A stretch of DNA of 64,000 nt from Ecdyonurus torrentis (GCA_949318235.1 OX439132.1:44117831-44181830), one strand, 5' to 3'; shown: positions 1 through 13,214, counted from the stretch's first letter. Numbers and translations are program-made. The notes: generated by a model not told the origin, from the letters alone.

Positions 1-540
1 AAAAAAAAAAAAAAAAAAAAAGTAAAACAAGAGATATATTTTTCTTATACTTTTTTATTAAATAAAGGTGGTTATTTAATTTAATGTTACAAATAGAAAA
101 TTAGAAATTCCTGAGCCACTATTGGTGCGCTCTCTAGTTGCAACTTACTATGCATTAACTGATTTTTTTTTATTAAAAACAGTAATATAATAAACATATA
201 AAATAATTCTGTCATAATTTTGCATGATGTAATTTTTTCATCGCACTGCAGTGAGTACAAAACTTCATTACAGTTATGGCTTTGACATAATGAGATTCTT
301 TATTTTTTGTAATTATCATTTCAAATATAGCAAGAGCATGTCGTTGTGATGCAAAAATGTGATGTAAGGGGAGAGGGGAGGAGGGTAAATGTAGGTCAAG
401 GATGATAACACAATTTTTGCAGCGCTTGGACAAATTATAGAGAGGTATTGTGAAGACACTGTTAAAATATAGTTCATTAATTTAAATGTTTGAGAGTAAA
501 TATCTTTGTTAATAATTATAATGGTTAATACTTTAATGTA

Positions 541-676
541 TGAATGAATGAATGAATGAATGAATGAATGAATGAATGAATGAATGAATGAATGAATGAA
601 TGAATGAATGAATGAATGAATGAATGAATGAATGAATGAATGAATGAATGAATGAATGAATGAATGAATGAATGAA
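541..676. repeat. (TGAA)n microsatellite
   Basis: About 34 uninterrupted tetranucleotide units. The minus-strand frames repeating FIHS are translations of it. Confidence 0.97.
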
Positions 677-930
677 AAAAATATAAAATAAATAGACAAA
701 TTAGCAAACAAATTGATTACTCACCGCTTTTCGCTGTCCGGGAAAGTATCCTGGAAGGTATGCAGCTAGTCGGGCACAATTTATGAACTTATGTTGAAGT
801 GAAGTTGTGAATAGCGTTCTCGTGTGACGTCACTCTTCAGCTTTGCATGTTTCCGATGATAATATTATTCTATTTTATCTAGGCTTTTTATTTCATCAAT
901 AAAACTAATAACAACTAGTAAAACCCCTAA

Positions 931-1254
931 AGGAGTAGAACACGTGGTACAAAAAATAAATAAATAAAAATAAAAATCTTAAAATATATCCTAACATACC
1001 TAAAAATCTACGTTGATTTGACCGGAGATATTGATTTCTAATTTATTTTCTACTGACGAAAAGGTGGATTTTTTTTAAAACTGCATCTACCATTTCATGA
1101 AAGGAAAATATACTAGAAATCAATGACTCCGGCCAAATCAACGTTAATTTTAAGTTACTTTAGGATATTGTAAGTTATAAGACTTTATTACGTTCTATGT
1201 CTATACAGTTCTATCTGTCAGTAGACAAGTTTTTAGTTCAAGATGTTCTATGGC
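931..1254. mobile_element. TTAA-type MITE, second family, copy 1
   Basis: Left end AGGAGTAGAACACGTGGTAC after CTAA; right end GATGTTCTATGGC before TTAA. The inner inverted repeat pairs CGTTGATTTGACCGGAGAT with its counterpart near 1125-1145. Related to the shorter element at 49407. Confidence 0.65.
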
Positions 1255-2049
1255 TTAAGTAAAATATGGTGGAAAATTTCCCATAAGAGAAACGAGAGAT
1301 TTTTAAACAACTCGTATCAGATATAAATTATTTTTAACCCCAGATTATATATTTATAAATTTAATATTATTTACGTATTTATTAGTGTCAATAAGAAATA
1401 AATTCACTGTTTCTTTTTATTATTCTGTGAGAAATTTTGAAAATGGTGGATTAGTTTAAAATTTAGTGGCTATATTGATTTTGTTGTTATTTTGTGATGA
1501 AAAGTTATTAAACTTTATAATAAGACGAGCTAACAACACTAAAGAAAGAGAAGGATTATAGGATTATAGTATAAGGAATTATTTAAATAAAAAATCGTTA
1601 GTTTATCAACTTAAAACTTAGTTTTTATATCATAGAATATCAGAGTCGAGTGAAACAAATTTTTTATTTACATTTCATTGATACTAAGGTTCATTTATAC
1701 AAGTTTCAACATACACACTTCGACCTTATCAACATAACATAGTATTTTAGACATAACAAAACATTACAATATACTCTATAAGGTATATAGAGGAACCTGG
1801 ATTCTAATCAGATTTATAATATTTTTGACTTAATTTTATCTTTATGAAATATTTTGCTTAAATATAAAATGTCTTAGAGATCTATAATTTTGCAACATTA
1901 CAGAGGTTTATTTATAAGTTAATTTTAATGAAAATGAGAAAGTAAATTAGTGCTGTTAGAGAATTTGTTACTATTGTTATAGTACACGATTTTTTCCCAA
2001 AAAATTATATTATATTATATTGATGGTGTGGTGGAAATATGTTTCTCTC

Positions 2050-2083
<34 letters not shown>

Positions 2084-2131
2084 GCAAAGCAAAATGTGTA
2101 ACTCGTATTTTGTAACGGCAAGAAAAATGTG

Positions 2132-2372
2132 TAGAGAACTTTAACAGAAAAGCGACATCCCCATGTTTTAGGTAGACTTCAACACTCAACATTTTTAACT
2201 TGGCAACGTTGCTTTTTGAAGCACCAATCAGAGGCCAGAAGTGGCCGATTTGAGGAACCAATCAGAGAGCGCGTTACAGTTATTTCGTCTGCAGCGTTGC
2301 CAAGTTTAACGTAATGAGTAATGCAGGTCTGCCTAAGTCATGGGGATGTCACTTCTCTGTTATAGTTCTCTA
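2132..2372. mobile_element. hAT-like MITE with 8-bp duplication
   Basis: The ends TAGAGAACTTTAACAGA and TCTGTTATAGTTCTCTA are inverted repeats starting TAGAG, which fits the hAT end consensus. The 8-bp AAAATGTG is duplicated at 2124-2131 and 2373-2380. Arms continue inwards through GACATCCCCATG. Two CCAATCAGAG motifs lie in the centre. It is inserted in a larger inverted repeat (about 2022-2545) whose arms share TTTTGTAACGGCAAGAAAAA-like sequence. Confidence 0.8.
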
Positions 2373-2568
2373 AAAATGTGTAACTCGGGAGTGCCATCTA
2401 CATAATATTCGGAAACAAGTTACACTTTTGCTTCCCATGATAAAAAAACGAGATACATATTTTTCTTGCCGTGACAGAAAAGTAGATACACATTTTGCTA
2501 CACGTAATACAAAATGAGATACACATATTTTCCACTAACACATCGATATAGATATTTTCTGCCGTGGT

Positions 2569-2796
2569 CACGGACAAAAATAAATACGTAATAATTATGC
2601 TATACCTTAATGTAGCAACATTTTATTTACAACAGCATAATTTATGCTATATTGTAAAACAATTATACTACATAACATAATAGTTATGATTTTCAATATA
2701 ATTACTTTTTATATGTTATTTCAAAATAGTTGTTTTGTGCTCTAGAATACAATATAATTCAATGCAGCATAAATTACGTAATTTATTTTTTACCCG
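2569..2796. mobile_element. CACGG/TACGTAA family, copy 1
   Basis: Left end CACGGACAAAAATAAATACG, right end near CAGCATAAATTACGTAATTT then TTTACCCGT. The interior is made of repeated AGCATAAT and TATGCT words in both orientations. The full form of the family ends TTATTCTTTCCGTG, the inverse of CACGGAAAGAATAA. No coding capacity. Confidence 0.7.
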
Positions 2797-3220
2797 TTTT
2801 GTAGAGAGTTTTATGAATTACTATGTTGTGTAACAGAGTAACTTTGCTGTACAGCATAGATAAATCAACATAGTTAACTCTATATTTTTATTTCGTGTAC
2901 ATCCTCAGATTTAGAGTGCAGTGCTATAGTTAGAATTTGTCTCATAAAATTGTCTTGAAAGTTCCAGAATTATGTTTAATTTAATGTCAGTAAAGCGGCT
3001 AATAAATTTTATTGTTTTTTATGTATGCCTGATTATTGTAAAAAAAAAGGGTATTAAAGGGATCCAGACTTCGAAACATTAAATCAAAACCGTAAAATTC
3101 ATGAGATAGGACCATCATACATATACATATTATGTCCTTCTACCATTCTGTACTCTCAAAACCTAGGATTAATAACTGTAAAGTAGGCAACTTTTGAAAT
3201 TCATGACGTCACAAAATCCA

Positions 3221-3360
3221 GGGGTCTGTTCCGTAAGTCCTCACGAGAAGCTCGGTACGGAGAAAGGGAGCGTAACTCACTTGTTTATTAGAGAGAACTC
3301 GTGAGCCACGCCCCCTTTCTCAGTACCGAGTTTTTCGTGGAGCTTTACCAAATAGACCCC
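3221..3360. mobile_element. Short foldback element (140 bp)
   Basis: GGGGTCTGTTCCGTAAGTCC at the left pairs with the inverse of GGTAAAGCTCCACG...; the next blocks GAAGCTCGGTACGGAGAAAG and CTTTCTCAGTACCGAG also pair. Ends GGGGTCT/AGACCCC. It is GC-richer than its surroundings. The superfamily is undetermined because no clear target duplication is seen. Confidence 0.6.
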
Positions 3361-5252
3361 CAGGTTTACAATAGAAAAGCGGTTTATCTATTTTACACGT
3401 TTTCTCCCTAGCTTGCGAGGATACAGAAGAGTTAAGAGATATAATATGTGCAAATATATAAATCTCGTATCTTGTGATTTATCATTGAGGGTAAAAAATT
3501 GTAAGGCCAGAATCTCTTTAATTTTAGCTTTCAAGAATTATTTTGTATTATGAAAGGATGAGTAAAAATTAATAAAATTTGATGTCTCCTCTATTGACAT
3601 TAAAATTAAATAATTCTGTTTTTTTTTATTATTATTTTTTATTTATTTATTTATTTTTGGCAGTTACTTGTTTAATTTTAAGTCTGAGGTTTTTCATTTG
3701 TCTAAATCTTTCTTTCTCTCTTCATTTTCAATGACGTTAAATGCCCTTCGTGAGCATACGTGAACACTAAGAGAGAAATAATATAAGAGAAAAGTGAGAT
3801 TTTTTCCCCTCGTGAATTCAGCACCATGTAAAGAGCCTAATTGAAGCTCAATTTTTTGTTACTTACAAATCAAGAAAACGTAACAAATTTTTGTATAACT
3901 AGCAGCAGAGAAAGACAGAGTATTTCACCTTTACAAAATACTAGTAATATAATATCATTATGAAATTCTGATGAGTCAACGTGAAATACCACTCTCTGAT
4001 TGGTTACTTGATTATGTCACATTAATTTGAATTTTAACATTAAAACTGATGGGTGGCAATAGATATCATCTAGTTTCTTGGCCCTAAACGAAACTCACAG
4101 TTCCAAAGCCAAAGTGACAAAACTATAAAATTGAACATTGATATTAATAGTTTACACCAGGTTGAAATACTCTATCAGTCTCTGAATCAACAGTTTTTTT
4201 TTTCAAATACATTTCAATAGAAAGAAGTTGGCTATAACAAGAGCTAGAATAATATATTCCGTGACCTTAAAAGGTGGGTGCAATAAATTGACAACTAGCA
4301 TGCAACTCAGCATTTTAAATTTTACTCTTTAAACTCGCGGCAGAAAGAGAGAGAGAGAGAGAGAAAGAGAAAAAACTGTCTGCACGACTCAAAAGGTAGT
4401 AATTACAGATAACAAAAAAAGAACAACTTTCTTTTTTTTAGTATTTTAATTATGATAGTCTAACATGAAATAAATATCTAGCAGTTGAATCTAACACACA
4501 CTAAACAATTTTTTTTTATTCCTTTTTTTCTTATCTGCAATTTTTTTACGTGTTGCACCAGCAAAATAATTGCAGTTTTGGCTTTCTGTGATTTGGAGCA
4601 TTGCAAGAGAAATGATGATTAAATTGTGTTAATTTATTAGGTGCTATGAATCTGAGGTTACTATTAACTGGTGTCCTATAACTTGGTGATACACTTTCTA
4701 GGTCATATCTTACAGCTGGGTCAGCACTCGGGGTAATGAATTAAGTGGTACCTTGAGATACGTAATACTGAACATGTCCCAAGAATTGGGATCTCTATTT
4801 AAAATAACGCTCATTAATATATACTCAAACATATAGAAAATATTATACGAGTTTCACCTTTAAATGTTTCATAATTCAGTTTTTTTTATTCAAAACTCTT
4901 AAAAATCAATCTAGAAGCTTCAACAAAGAAAATGTTAAGTTATTATCGTGTTATATACGTAAGTTATAACGACTTTCAGGGAGTTTTCTTATGGTTTTAT
5001 TGTTTATTTAAAAAAAGAGAAGTTTTAGAGTGGTTTATTTATGTTTTTCTTTTTCTTTTATAAAGTGCTTTTATTTTCAAAGTATTCCAGGACCTAATTA
5101 GTTGCAAATATAAAGCAACAAAAGAACACAATTTTTATGACTTCATTTTCATTACGATATTTCACTTGCAATACTCCGTAAACCCCAGATTTTCTTTGGC
5201 AGTATTTATGTTTTAATCACTTTTCACATTTAAACTGCAAACAAAATATCAG

Positions 5253-5456
5253 TCACTCTATCAAACATTTCTCAATTTTTTCTTCTTTTGTTTTCTCCTT
5301 CAAACAACAATCATCACACACGACACGACACAATTGACATTCAACGTTTTTGTTTACATTGTTGCTTATACATTTCATGCTTGAGCATATCAACTTAATA
5401 TGCTGTTCTGTACAGTTTTCATTGCTGCACATTTTATCTAATACATGATTGGCCAA
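5253..5456 (-). other. Small cysteine-rich open frame (unrecognised)
   Basis: A 67-codon frame with ten cysteines, including the clustered CQLCRVVCDDCC, starting MANHVLDKMC. The spacing hints at a zinc-binding fold or a fragment of one. There is no splice context, promoter or neighbour to support a gene, and it lies about 2.3 kb downstream of the host gene. It may be a transposon remnant or chance. Confidence 0.15.
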
Positions 5457-7346
5457 TATTTGTTTACTTCACTTTTGAGCTTTGTACCTTCCATATTATA
5501 TAATGTTGGCCCTGTTTACCCCCTTTTTTAATATTGATTACGCCCATTGTTTGTAACATTTTTGTAAAGTTGCATATCAATCCTCTTAAAGTAAATAAAA
5601 ACTACTTGTAGCTACCTATAGTATTATATTATGCAATGTACATGTTTTTTAAGATTTTAACATACTAAAAATATCCAGTCCAGACAATTTTTTTAGAAAC
5701 CATCAAATTTATTAAGAATAGACTGAATTTTGTTACCCGAAGCAAAATGTAATGTAACATTTTTTAAATTTATGGTAATTGTAATACTTAGCGTTAGCTG
5801 CACTTTTAAATATACTTTTTACTCATTTCAGGGCTTTTAAATATTGACGCAAGACAGAAATATGCTATGATAAAATTTTACAGCCCTAAAATAAATCCTT
5901 GGAGATTTTTTTCAATGTATCTGCGAATGAATAAATATAAATTATAAAACATAAAATGGAACAATATATTGATAATAAAAAAAATTGCATTTCAAAGCAA
6001 AGAAATCAAGCAAAGAGTAAGAGCGTACACTCCCAGCATTATAAAATACACCATGCTTGTTACATAGCACGTGAATTTTAAATCAAGTACAATTATTATT
6101 TCTCCTAATTACAAGTTTTAGCATAATATTAATTTCTAAATGTGTTTAACGTTTCTTTATTATAAAAACAACAACTTAAGAATAAAAAAATCTGTATATT
6201 TGTTTTATGAGTAGAGGATTGACTTGCTTGAAAACATCTAAGTTCTATGTTCCACAATAATGTCTCTCACAATCACATAAGATACTTGGCAGCGACTTCC
6301 ACTTCATATTGGTATAGGTTCCCAAAAATTAAAACTCAGTGAAAATCTTATTCGTTAGCAGTTTCTAAAATTTTGTTGAAAATTTACGTAACTATTTTTT
6401 TTTTATACAATAATCTAATTTTAACCTCAAATTATTTATATATATATATATTTTGTGTTAAAATTTTATTTTATACTTAATTTTTAATTTGAGATCTTTG
6501 ATTATCGAGCAAAATACTGTAATTTTTTTGCCTTATTCTCATATTTATTATATTTATAATTAATTTGTCAACAAACAAAAAAACTTGCTACAGATTGTAT
6601 ATTTATAATAATTAGGTTTATATGCATTGTTTCACATAGAAAACTGTTTCATGCATATTTAACAAGGTACAAATTATTTGTTGTTTATTTCTTTTTATAT
6701 ATATATTTTTTCTTTAAGAAACAAGAATCGTAAACATTAAATGCTTACGTATTTAATAAATTTTCTAACAATTTTTAATTATTAACAAAAACAATTTTTT
6801 TCTAACTTTTTTTTTATTATTTTTTGAAGCAAATAGATTTGTTATATAATAACGTTTATAATTTGTAATAATTCTATATATTAATATATTTTTTAAATTT
6901 TTCCCGTATAGATTATAACCCTTTTTTTATAGTAATAACTCTTTTTTTTATACTATAGATCTATGAATAACTGAATAGTTTCTTATGTATATATAATATA
7001 ATATGTGTATATTAATATTTTTAATCTACATATTTTTTTTTATCTAAGGTGAGTTTTTGAGCTTGTATTTTTGTTTTATTAAAAAAGTTTCTCTTTTCAT
7101 TTATATTTATTAATTATTATTATTTTCATTTTGTTAATACATTTTTGGTGCAGCGCCGAACGTCATTATTATTATTATTGTTATTATTATATTTAAATTT
7201 CGTTCAGCTCGGAGGGTATTTTGTGTATCTTAAACTCTAATTGGCAATTAAATACCATAGTGTGCTTTTTATCTTCTTCTTTTTTTTACTTCTATTCTAA
7301 TGAGGCTTTCGACTACATCCCAAAAAACCGTTGCATTTATAAAACC

Positions 7347-7352
7347 TTTATT
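7347..7352 (-). promoter_or_regulatory. Candidate polyadenylation signal AATAAA
   Basis: An AATAAA hexamer on the minus strand about 360 bp past the stop codon. In sequence this AT-rich such hexamers are frequent by chance, so it is only a candidate 3' end. Confidence 0.2.
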
Positions 7353-7711
7353 AAGTCAGCACCATTAAATCTTTGATTCATAAAAATTACCCTTCATTAT
7401 TGAATAAAAATTGTATAGAGTGAGGGAAGAGAAAAAAAAATTAGTTAAATGAAGGTGAAAAAAAGTTTGTGCATTTTGGTTGTAATTGCAAAGATTTTCT
7501 TGGACGTTGTCATAATTCATGGTGTTTTTTTTGTCAGAAAGATTTTTGTTTTTGTTTTAAGAAAAGGAGAGTAAAATGTTAAACAATGTTAAAACGAATG
7601 AAGTGTTTATACATACGTTATTGCAGCGACTTCGAGAGTGATAGTTTACACGGTGGATTCTCTTTCCACTCGAATATATTCCACACTCTGTGTCCGTCGC
7701 TGCTCGTTGTG

Positions 7712-8393
7712 TCAGGAGGGGTCAATTAAGAGCTCCTCAGTAGGCGCTCGACCTCTCCTACCCATTGTACCCATGTATTCTTCTTCTTCTTTCTTATAAT
7801 GTCTATGTTTACCATATCTTCTTCTTCTACTTGCTGCCATGATTGCACACACAATACATGAGATTAGTGCGACAATAACAGCCGCAATACCACCACCCAG
7901 ATACACATACACTGCACTTAGAGAAAATGCTTCACAATTCTCATCACTTTCATCATAGCCACTAGGACAATTTGCTTTACCATCACACCATAAAGAACCA
8001 CTAATACACGCATCAAGTTCAGGACATCGAAACGGACATTCATTTATAGAATCTGTTTGATTTTCAGTAGCGTAATAGAAATATGGTCCTGTTGCTGGGT
8101 CAATTGGACCTGATGGTGGGGATAAAAGTGCTGAAGTACTTGCTTTAGAACGTGATACTTCCAGCCAATGGATTGCATATTTTCCGGGTTCACGTCCTAC
8201 AAATTCCACGAGAAATCTTGGAGGTCTGGAAGGTTCAAGATGCTCCATGCTACCACTGGAAATTCCAGGGATTAGAGGAGAGTTGGTTAGAGATGATACT
8301 CCGACTGCCTCGGAACCCCACCATTCCACAGAGAACAGGTGGAGTGAATGTTGTGGTGAGTGTGGTGCGATGGGACATACCACGCGAGTTAAT
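7712..8393 (-). CDS. Exon 5 (last coding): juxtamembrane LDLa, transmembrane helix, cytosolic tail
   Basis: 682 nt completing Arg890 and encoding residues 891-1116, then TGA at 7714-7712. The acceptor is GTTATAG|ATTAACTC; frame and phase match exon 4, giving GRPAR-LTRVVCPIAPH. An LDLa module (residues 1009-1043) ends CDGKANCPSGYDESDENC. A hydrophobic helix follows (YVYLGGGIAAVIVALISCIV, about 1051-1077), then stop-transfer basics SRRRRYGKHRHYKKEEEEY and the C-terminus TEELLIDPS. The topology is type I with a short tail; the terminal acidic di-leucine-like EELLIDPS could be a sorting motif (inference). The 3' UTR continues below 7712. Confidence 0.9.
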
Positions 8394-8500
8394 CTATAAC
8401 ATTGAACATACCAACATGTTAGCATATCTTACAATTTAACCATATTAAACAATACACTCTAAAAAAATGATGTATTGACTTTTTTTAATGTAATACATGC

Positions 8501-8622
8501 ACACAGGACCACGATAATATATTTTACCATTTAAATCCAGCGTGTGTTTTTCTCATAAGAATAACACTGCCAATTTAGTGCGAGCTTTTGAATGGTAAAA
8601 TACATTATCGCGGTCCTGTGTA
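8501..8622. mobile_element. Short inverted-repeat element in intron 4
   Basis: CACAGGACCACGATAATATA and the inverse of ATTATCGCGGTCCTGTG form arms of about 30 bp around a loop of about 60 bp. A further short inverted pair (TGCAAAAGCAGACATT) follows at 8791-8892. No coding sequence. Confidence 0.55.
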
Positions 8623-9037
8623 CTCTTATTATACTTTTACTTTACCACTGGCCAACATTTGGTTACCTGGTAAAATACAAGTAAGGCCTTACTTTTTACA
8701 ATTTAAACGATTAGGCATTTTAAATAAATACGGCTTTATTCTGCATTTAATTGCCACAAATTATTGCAGAAAATTTTATGAAAATGTAAGATGCAAAAGC
8801 AGACATTTGACATTTGCTGTAAGCATTATTTTATTTTACTAATCAGGTGAAAAATGAACCATACAGAAAATGTAGAATGTCTGCTTTTGCACCTGACGCT
8901 TTCTTTTTATGTGAGTGCATACAATATTAGTTATATAACTCTAAAACTTATTGAAGAGTAACAAAAGAAAATAATAAACAAATTTTTAACTATATAATTT
9001 TGTTAAAATCAGCTTCCGGTTTTATGTACCGCAGTAC

Positions 9038-9290
9038 TGCACAGAAAAAATTATCTAAAGAGTTACTATTTACTATTTATACGTTTTCTAAAATAAATTT
9101 GTTAGATATACGAGTATGCATATACTAAGTTTTTAAATATGTAAAGAGTTAACTCTTTACCGCTGAAGAAATAACGGTTGTACTGACAAATTACTGTGTC
9201 AAACTTTTGTCGATTCAAGTATTGGTTCGTACTGAAGAGTTACATCTATTAACTAAATAATTTGTCAAATTTATATTTTCCTATATTTTT
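9038..9290. mobile_element. Second CACGG-ended family, copy 1
   Basis: Shares TTATCTAAAGAGTTACTATT, TTTACCGCTGAAGAAATAAC and ACTGAAGAGTTACATCTA with copies at 12983-13214 (inverted), 18490-18716 and a fragment at 46632-46700. The consensus ends in CACGGAAAA at both sides. Confidence 0.65.
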
Positions 9291-9704
9291 TATATTTATA
9301 TTATACAATTATACAATATTACTCTATAAATTGTAAAAATTATATAGTTCGCAGCTCGTATCTTTACTTTCTTTACTCTTTCTCATATCCCATTAATATG
9401 CTTATTACTGTATGTTACTATGAATTTAAAACGGTAAATAAAATATTATTCTCATCATTTTTAACGTTGTCGCTGATCGGGAAATGGCAAAGATATTACC
9501 ATTCTACCAAAGTTTTTACTTTTTTTTCTTAAAAACCTTGCTTTTACATGAATGAATTGATTTGTAACTAAAATCATCTGCAGTTGGTTGGAGAAAGGTA
9601 AACGTATAGGATATATTTTTTTATATATTCACGGAGAGTTAAACTTTATTCTTGGCACAATATACACATACATACAATAAATAGATATCTGTATGTATGT
9701 TCAG

Positions 9705-9705
<1 letters not shown>

Positions 9706-9796
<91 letters not shown>

Positions 9797-9806
9797 ATTA
9801 TATACA
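9706..9806. repeat. (TA)n microsatellite
   Basis: Nearly pure TA repeat with two slips near the right end. Confidence 0.95.
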
Positions 9807-10504
9807 CACACATTGTTCCCAGCATAATACAGTGGAAAACAGGGGACACATTTTTACCCTCAAACTCAAATGCCTCGACTTTTATTGTATTAGAGAACAT
9901 ATTCAATTCTAAATGTTTCAAAATTAAATTTCCTTGTTACTGTATATTATGAGAAGTATTTTAACACTCAACGATAAAAACGACCATATAAAAAAATATA
10001 AACGATTTTTTTTAAAATGCTTGCTATTAAACGATATCTCAAGCTTCCTATATATAAGGTTTTTAAAAAGCCAATTTTAAAAGAAAAAATTCCAAAAAAT
10101 TAAGTTTATTTTTTATTAAAGTAATTGAATTTATATTAACGATATATTTTTAACTTGACATTTATTTTTATTCATGTAATTTTATTAAAAGCATATGTAG
10201 AATGATATAAAATTCATTTATACAAAGATTACCATGTAATTTAGAGCGATATAAAAAAAAGCCAGTTTTTGCTAGTTTAAAACAAGATCTTTTTTTTTTT
10301 AAGGCAACTTAACCTTAATTATTTTTAATTGCCTGCTACTTACAAGCTACATACTACGTATGTACGTATGTTTAAAAGCTTTAAAAACATTACTGAATCA
10401 TAATCATCGTATACAGTATTTCAGTAGTCTGTTTTTAATGCATTTTTCAATTTAAAATTTTAATTTTATTAGTTTTTTTTCTCAAGATTATGCCATAGTG
10501 TTAA

Positions 10505-10844
10505 AACCATAGACCACATAAAACAACATGTGCTTTTTAATGAATAAACACGAAATGGGATCTTTACTTCAAAACTGATAACAATTTTTACCAGAATGTT
10601 AATGTAGCCCCACGAGAGAGCGTGAAAATATTGTATAGTATGCAATTTGCATGACTATTTATGTGTCTGACGTAAGAAACATGCAAAAATTAGTAAAAAA
10701 TGTTGTGCGGGTTGCATAAATTGAAATTTTATGATCACTACTTCGGAGCTACAGTTAGGTTTTGAGACAAACTAAAGTTATTTATGTAAGTCCCATTAAG
10801 TGTTTTGTGATATAAATGCTTATGTTTTCTCCTGGTCTATTCCT
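10505..10844. mobile_element. TTAA-MITE family, copy 1
   Basis: Flanked by TTAA on both sides (10501-10504, 10845-10848). Ends are ACCATAGACCACATAAAACA and, inverted, AGGAATAGACCAGG. The interior holds the family hallmarks CACGAGAGAGCGTG, TATGCAATTTGCATGA, TTGTGCGGGTTGCATAA and CTGATCACT or a close variant. This family defines the reference for the other copies listed. Confidence 0.85.
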
Positions 10845-10921
10845 TTAATATACAACACACAAGCAATAAGCAATGTAGTGTTGTGTACACACAACGATAC
10901 AAGTACATTACACATATACAT

Positions 10922-11132
10922 ACGGTCAAAAATAAATACGTAATAATTATCCTAGATAATATCAGCATAATTTGTTGAATACAGCATAATCTATGCTATA
11001 ATGCATAATTACTATATTACAATAACATAACTATTATATTATACATCATAATTATTTGTGTTCTAATTTAGTATTATTTATGCTAAAATAACATAAATGC
11101 AGCATAAATTACGTAATTTACTGTTTCCGTGC
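10922..11132. mobile_element. CACGG/TACGTAA family, copy 2
   Basis: Starts ACGGTCAAAAATAAATACG and ends TTTACTGTTTCCGTG. A second left-end fragment (AAAAATAAATACGTACTAAT) follows at about 11215. Confidence 0.7.
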
Positions 11133-12064
11133 AGAAAGGAAATATTCAGCTCAACATTAATCGGATCTACGTTAAAAAACTAACTATAATTATTTACTTT
11201 ATGGATAATATGGATAAAAATAAATACGTACTAATTATGCTAGCTCACTCAATTTTAGCTGCAGCCAGGAAAATTTTAGTGTGCATTAACACAACACCCA
11301 CAGATATGGCGGCTGATTACGTGTTAACTATATCATTTTTTAAGGTTACTTTTCTATAAAATTAAATAAAAACCGCAGAAGAATTAACACAAATTTTGTC
11401 ACTTTAAATCATTTATACTACTTTAATTTTCAGTAAAACATAATACTAATAATAACGTCACGGTTCTTCACTTTAAAAGAAAGGAAAATATTTAAAAGAT
11501 CTAGTAAATATCTTTCTGTTAAAAATAAGTAGCAATAATAATTTAAAAAAAATTGTCTAAAAACAAATTAATAAGTATTTTCAAAGGACCAATTAACCTT
11601 TTAAATATATTATGAAACTTAAAATCTAAATTACCAACATTAAAAATAACATATTATACTAAAGTATATGTATATAATTAACATGATTCTATAATTAATT
11701 AACAACAATCTTAGTAATTAATCTTAGTTATGTATATAATAGGTATGCTGACGTCACTACATTATACGAAGAAATTTTGTTTCCATATTAAATTATTATA
11801 AACGTCTGTGTAATTATTGAGCATAAATTCTCTCTCTATATATATATATATATGTTTATTAAATAACCCCGGTAGCGAGTGTGAGATAGAAAGTGATGGA
11901 CTCGCCCGCAATTCTAACAATGCAAACACGTGTTCGCACTCTCACACTTGCACCTGTCAATCATCATTACATCGCTATAATAACCTCGAGTGCAAAATTT
12001 TCAAAACAAATTTTAAATGTTCAAATTCGCGAGTTGCTTTTCATTTCCCCCTAACTTTAGAATT

Positions 12065-12245
<181 letters not shown>

Positions 12246-12982
12246 CGTTTATGCTTTAAAAGCTTCATAAGTTTTGGGAATATATTTTATATTTTTTTAT
12301 ATATTCGTTTTTAAAAAAAAGATTATAAAGGAGCCACTTTTATGGAATAATTATTTTGAAAAGAGCTACTTTAAACTTAAACCTCCGTGTTAATTCAATT
12401 ATCAAAGTCAAAGAATCTAAATCTGACAGAGAGAAAAAAAAAGCTAACTTTGTTTTTATTTCTCTTTTTTTTTATGTAAAAGAAAAAATATTTTAAAGAG
12501 AAAACAATTAACATAACGCACTTTTTTTTTATTCAAAAATTTAGAGTGTGCAAAACCAACACAATATTGTTTTCCTATAGTAGAACTGTATACTGAATGC
12601 TTTCGCAAATATTAATACTTTTTATAATGGACCACTTGCAATGAACGTTTTTTTAATTGTTGTAAAGTATTTATGATAATGATTTTTCAGTAAGAAATGC
12701 ATTAAAATTTAAGAATAGTCTATTTTAAATAATTTCGTTCATTGCAAATGGTTCATTAAATACATTATGATTTTGTTTTTACTGTCAAATCTATTGAAAC
12801 GTAAATGGTAAAGGGACATTATATGATTTTGAAACAGTGATTTTTATACAGTTTGAAACGTGGAAAATTTGTAGTATACTTAAATATGATTTGGGTTGAC
12901 ATTGCTTTGTAATGTAGTAGTTTTACGATATAATTACTTTTTTTTTTAGCTTGCCATATTATGACGTATTTTGCCACATGCA

Positions 12983-13214
12983 AAACATAAATTTACGACA
13001 TTATTCAAATATATTGATGTATTTCTTCGGTACAAACTAATAACTCGTCGTTTGAAAAAGTTTAAATAGTAACTTGTTAGATTAATCGAACTTTGTTCAG
13101 CGGTAAATAGTTGGCACTTTAGATCTTAAAAAACTTTGTTTGTACATAACGAATTTATTATTAAAAAAAGGCTTAATAGTAGTTCTTTAGATAATTTTTT
13201 TTCCGTGCATATTT
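12983..13214. mobile_element. Second CACGG-ended family, copy 2 (inverted)
   Basis: Read on the minus strand: GCACGGAAAAAAAATTATCT, then AAAGTTTTTTAAGATC, then TTTACCGCTGAACAAAG and GTTTGTACCGAAGAAATACA. Clear homology to the 9038 and 18490 copies. Confidence 0.62.

Larger units (their letters stand above)
1..7711. other. 3' UTR and downstream flank of the host gene
   Basis: Starts with a poly(A) run at the window edge. Just after the stop codon (minus strand) lies the 3' UTR; its end is not defined. Further out are a TTAA-family element (931-1254), a large inverted repeat (about 2022-2545) with a nested hAT-like element (2132-2372), a CACGG-family element (2569-2796), an inverted-repeat element (3221-3360) and a TGAA microsatellite (541-676). 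From about 3600 to 7300 I see only AT-rich single-copy-looking sequence with short runs, apart from one small cysteine-rich frame at 5253-5456. Confidence 0.6.

Noticed and set aside
541..676. CRISPR-like direct repeat
   Set aside because: A simple tetranucleotide microsatellite without spacers, in eukaryotic DNA.
316..711. 131-codon minus-strand frame with FIHS repeats
   Set aside because: Translation of the (TGAA)n microsatellite. Not a protein repeat.
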